This document shows positions 4,024 to 5,326 of a DNA stretch of 5,326 bases, piece by piece. Below the pieces are notes generated by a model. That model saw nothing but the letters and a program-made list of their open reading frames with translations. It ran no database searches and was not told the DNA's origin. The DNA comes from an uncultured Spirochaetaceae bacterium (GTDB taxonomy: Bacteria > Spirochaetota > Spirochaetia > Sphaerochaetales > Sphaerochaetaceae): contig CAMKAB010000082.1 of assembly GCA_946410375.1 (NCBI GenBank), positions 1 to 5,326 on the forward strand, read 5' to 3'. Position 1 is the first letter of the stretch. Each line of letters opens with the position of its first letter. The position numbers and the translations under genes were made by a program.

Positions 4024-5326
4024 TTAAATAACAGTAATTCTGCCCTTGACCGCGCCATACTGCTTGGCTGAAATGTTTCCGCCCAGGAAGTCCCGGATGT
4101 AAGTAATCAAAACCTGGTTGTCGATCATTGCCTTGTTAATCAGATACTTATTCTTTGCAAACATCGTATACCCGTCGCCCATATCCTGCAACAGATAGTC
4201 GTGACATGACAGTTTGTAAGTCTTTTCAGGATCAATCTTTTCCCATCCGCTTTCTTCGCTGCCAACAAACACGTCCTTAACTCTTCTGGGTCCGTCAATG
4301 CTTATGAACATACCCTTGGAATCGGTCCTGACGGAAGAAGGAACGGAAGTGTCAATCGTGTACTTCAAACCGGACACCTGCAGGAAGCCGCCGCTCTCGC
4401 CCAGGGCGTTCTTTCCGTCATCAGTCTTCGTCTGAGTGTTCTTGCTGCCGTGCTCCAGGGCGTCAAGAATCTGCTGACCTGTCGCCTCGCACATGCAGAG
4501 CATATTCCCGTAAGGATGAACGGCAACGATGTTCTCCGTGTTAATATCGCCGGCCTTGATATCAGCCCTGATTCCTCCGCCGTTCACAAAAGCAACGTCC
4601 GATCCGGCCACAGCCCTGTATGCATCAGCGCAAAGATCACCGATTATGGTCTCTCTGTTTCTAACCGCCCTGAATCCGTCTTCATTCCTGATTTTCAGCT
4701 CAATATCGGAATGAGCCACAACAGCCTGCATAGCAGCCTTGTACTCTCCGTCAATCTTCTCAATCACCGCATCAACTTCCTTGTCGTGCTCGGTTGTCTG
4801 AATGAGACGCGTTTCAATCTTATTCTCATTAGGATCTATTGTAAGAACGCCGATATTCTTGAGCTTCGTACCGGTTTGAGAATAAATAACATCCTTTCCG
4901 TCCTTATTCTTGATAAGATCGCACTCAACCGTGCTATGGCTATGACCATCAAGAAGAACATCAATGCCCGTCGTATTTGCAATAAGATCAGTACTTCTGT
5001 TAGGAGCGCTATCTTCTTCAATACCAAGGTGAGCGAGAACCACAACATAATCCGCGCCCTTTTTGCGAACCTTATCAACATACTTCTGAACGGTTTCGTA
5101 CATATCCTCTCCGTCCTTGAACTCGTAAATGTAATTGCCGTTAGCATCCATGAAATACTTAGGAGTAGACTTAACAACGCTTTCAGGAGTCGCAACGCCG
5201 ATATACGCCACCTTAACCGGACCGTATTTCACAATTTTGTACGGCTTTGAACCGAACAGCTTGTTTGAACCGAACGTTCCCTTGTAAACAATATTACATG
5301 CGAGATACTGAGCATTCATCCTCTTA
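4024..5326 (-). CDS. 5'-nucleotidase / 2',3'-cyclic phosphodiesterase family protein (UshA/YfkN-like), 5' end outside window
   Basis: Metal-dependent phosphoesterase that in this family hydrolyses nucleoside 5'-phosphates, UDP-sugars or cyclic nucleotides outside the cytoplasm for nucleoside and phosphate scavenging. The frame runs through the right edge. The Met codon at 5319 is internal: Lys-Arg precede it in frame and the family's N-terminal part (secretion signal, first metal ligands, GNHE-type motif) must lie outside. Counting from that Met, the metallophosphatase core shows AHLG (96-99) and GHSH (125-128), both metal-site motifs. The C-terminal nucleotidase domain starts at about 205, with RETIIGDLCADAYR (222-235), NGGGIR (246-251), HPYGN (268-272), FLQVSGLKY (312-320) and GDGYTMF (381-387); the last two carry the aromatic residues expected to stack on the base. 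It ends with a TAA stop without a cell-wall anchor or extra repeats, which fits a periplasmic or lipoprotein form. Exact substrate cannot be read from sequence. Confidence 0.92.
   Translation of the reverse strand, partial: KRMNAQYLACNIVYKGTFGSNKLFGSKPYKIVKYGPVKVAYIGVATPESVVKSTPKYFMDANGNYIYEFKDGEDMYETVQKYVDKVRKKGADYVVVLAHLGIEEDSAPNRSTDLIANTTGIDVLLDGHSHSTVECDLIKNKDGKDVIYSQTGTKLKNIGVLTIDPNENKIETRLIQTTEHDKEVDAVIEKIDGEYKAAMQAVVAHSDIELKIRNEDGFRAVRNRETIIGDLCADAYRAVAGSDVAFVNGGGIRADIKAGDINTENIVAVHPYGNMLCMCEATGQQILDALEHGSKNTQTKTDDGKNALGESGGFLQVSGLKYTIDTSVPSSVRTDSKGMFISIDGPRRVKDVFVGSEESGWEKIDPEKTYKLSCHDYLLQDMGDGYTMFAKNKYLINKAMIDNQVLITYIRDFLGGNISAKQYGAVKGRITVI

Noticed and set aside
4450..5250. Long open frame on the plus strand (266 codons)
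   Set aside because: It lies entirely antisense to the nucleotidase gene, whose motifs are clear; its translation has no recognisable domain and no ribosome site was identified for it.

Overview
The window holds three protein genes, all read on the minus strand: the 3' part of a periplasmic or surface 5'-nucleotidase-type phosphoesterase (4024 to the right edge), a small unrecognised 98-residue protein (3451-3747), and the first 893 codons of a large modular surface lipoprotein (2679 down to the left edge). The organism is probably a host-associated spirochaete of the Treponema type, at moderate confidence. The grounds are a lipoprotein signal with a relaxed lipobox (Phe at -3), Listeria-Bacteroides-type repeats combined with a LamG-like domain in one lipoprotein, mid-range G+C in genes with AT-rich spacers, strong AGGAGG-type ribosome sites and TTGACA/TATAAT-type promoters. 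The last two argue against Bacteroidetes. A Firmicute cannot be excluded, and no rRNA or marker gene is present.

Layout in transcription order (right to left): the nucleotidase gene ends at 4024 and is followed by a strong intrinsic terminator (3936-3981). A good promoter (3907-3934) then starts a leader of about 150 nt for the 98-residue gene, which ends at 3451 and has its own long-stem terminator (3366-3413). That small gene is therefore an independent transcription unit. Next comes a gap of about 770 bp without a convincing gene (2680-3450). The lipoprotein starts at 2679 behind a GGAGGG site.

The long gap is the most unusual part. From right to left it contains a 16-bp palindrome, an 11-bp tandem repeat with a T5 tract in every unit (likely curved DNA), a second 16-bp palindrome overlapping a perfect 13-bp hairpin, a cluster of TTAACA/TGTTAA inverted repeats, a 70-bp block of about 74% G+C, two opposing candidate promoters near 2890-2970, and a degenerate array of CGCTTTATG-like units (period about 9) lying in the presumed leader of the lipoprotein mRNA. 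It looks like a large regulatory region, perhaps with an unannotated RNA, but nothing in the sequence proves a function.

The three genes do not form an operon and share no obvious pathway. The nucleotidase and lipoprotein families both act in the cell envelope: nucleotide scavenging, and probably surface binding or adhesion. No complete defence system, mobile element, CRISPR array or tRNA/rRNA was found.
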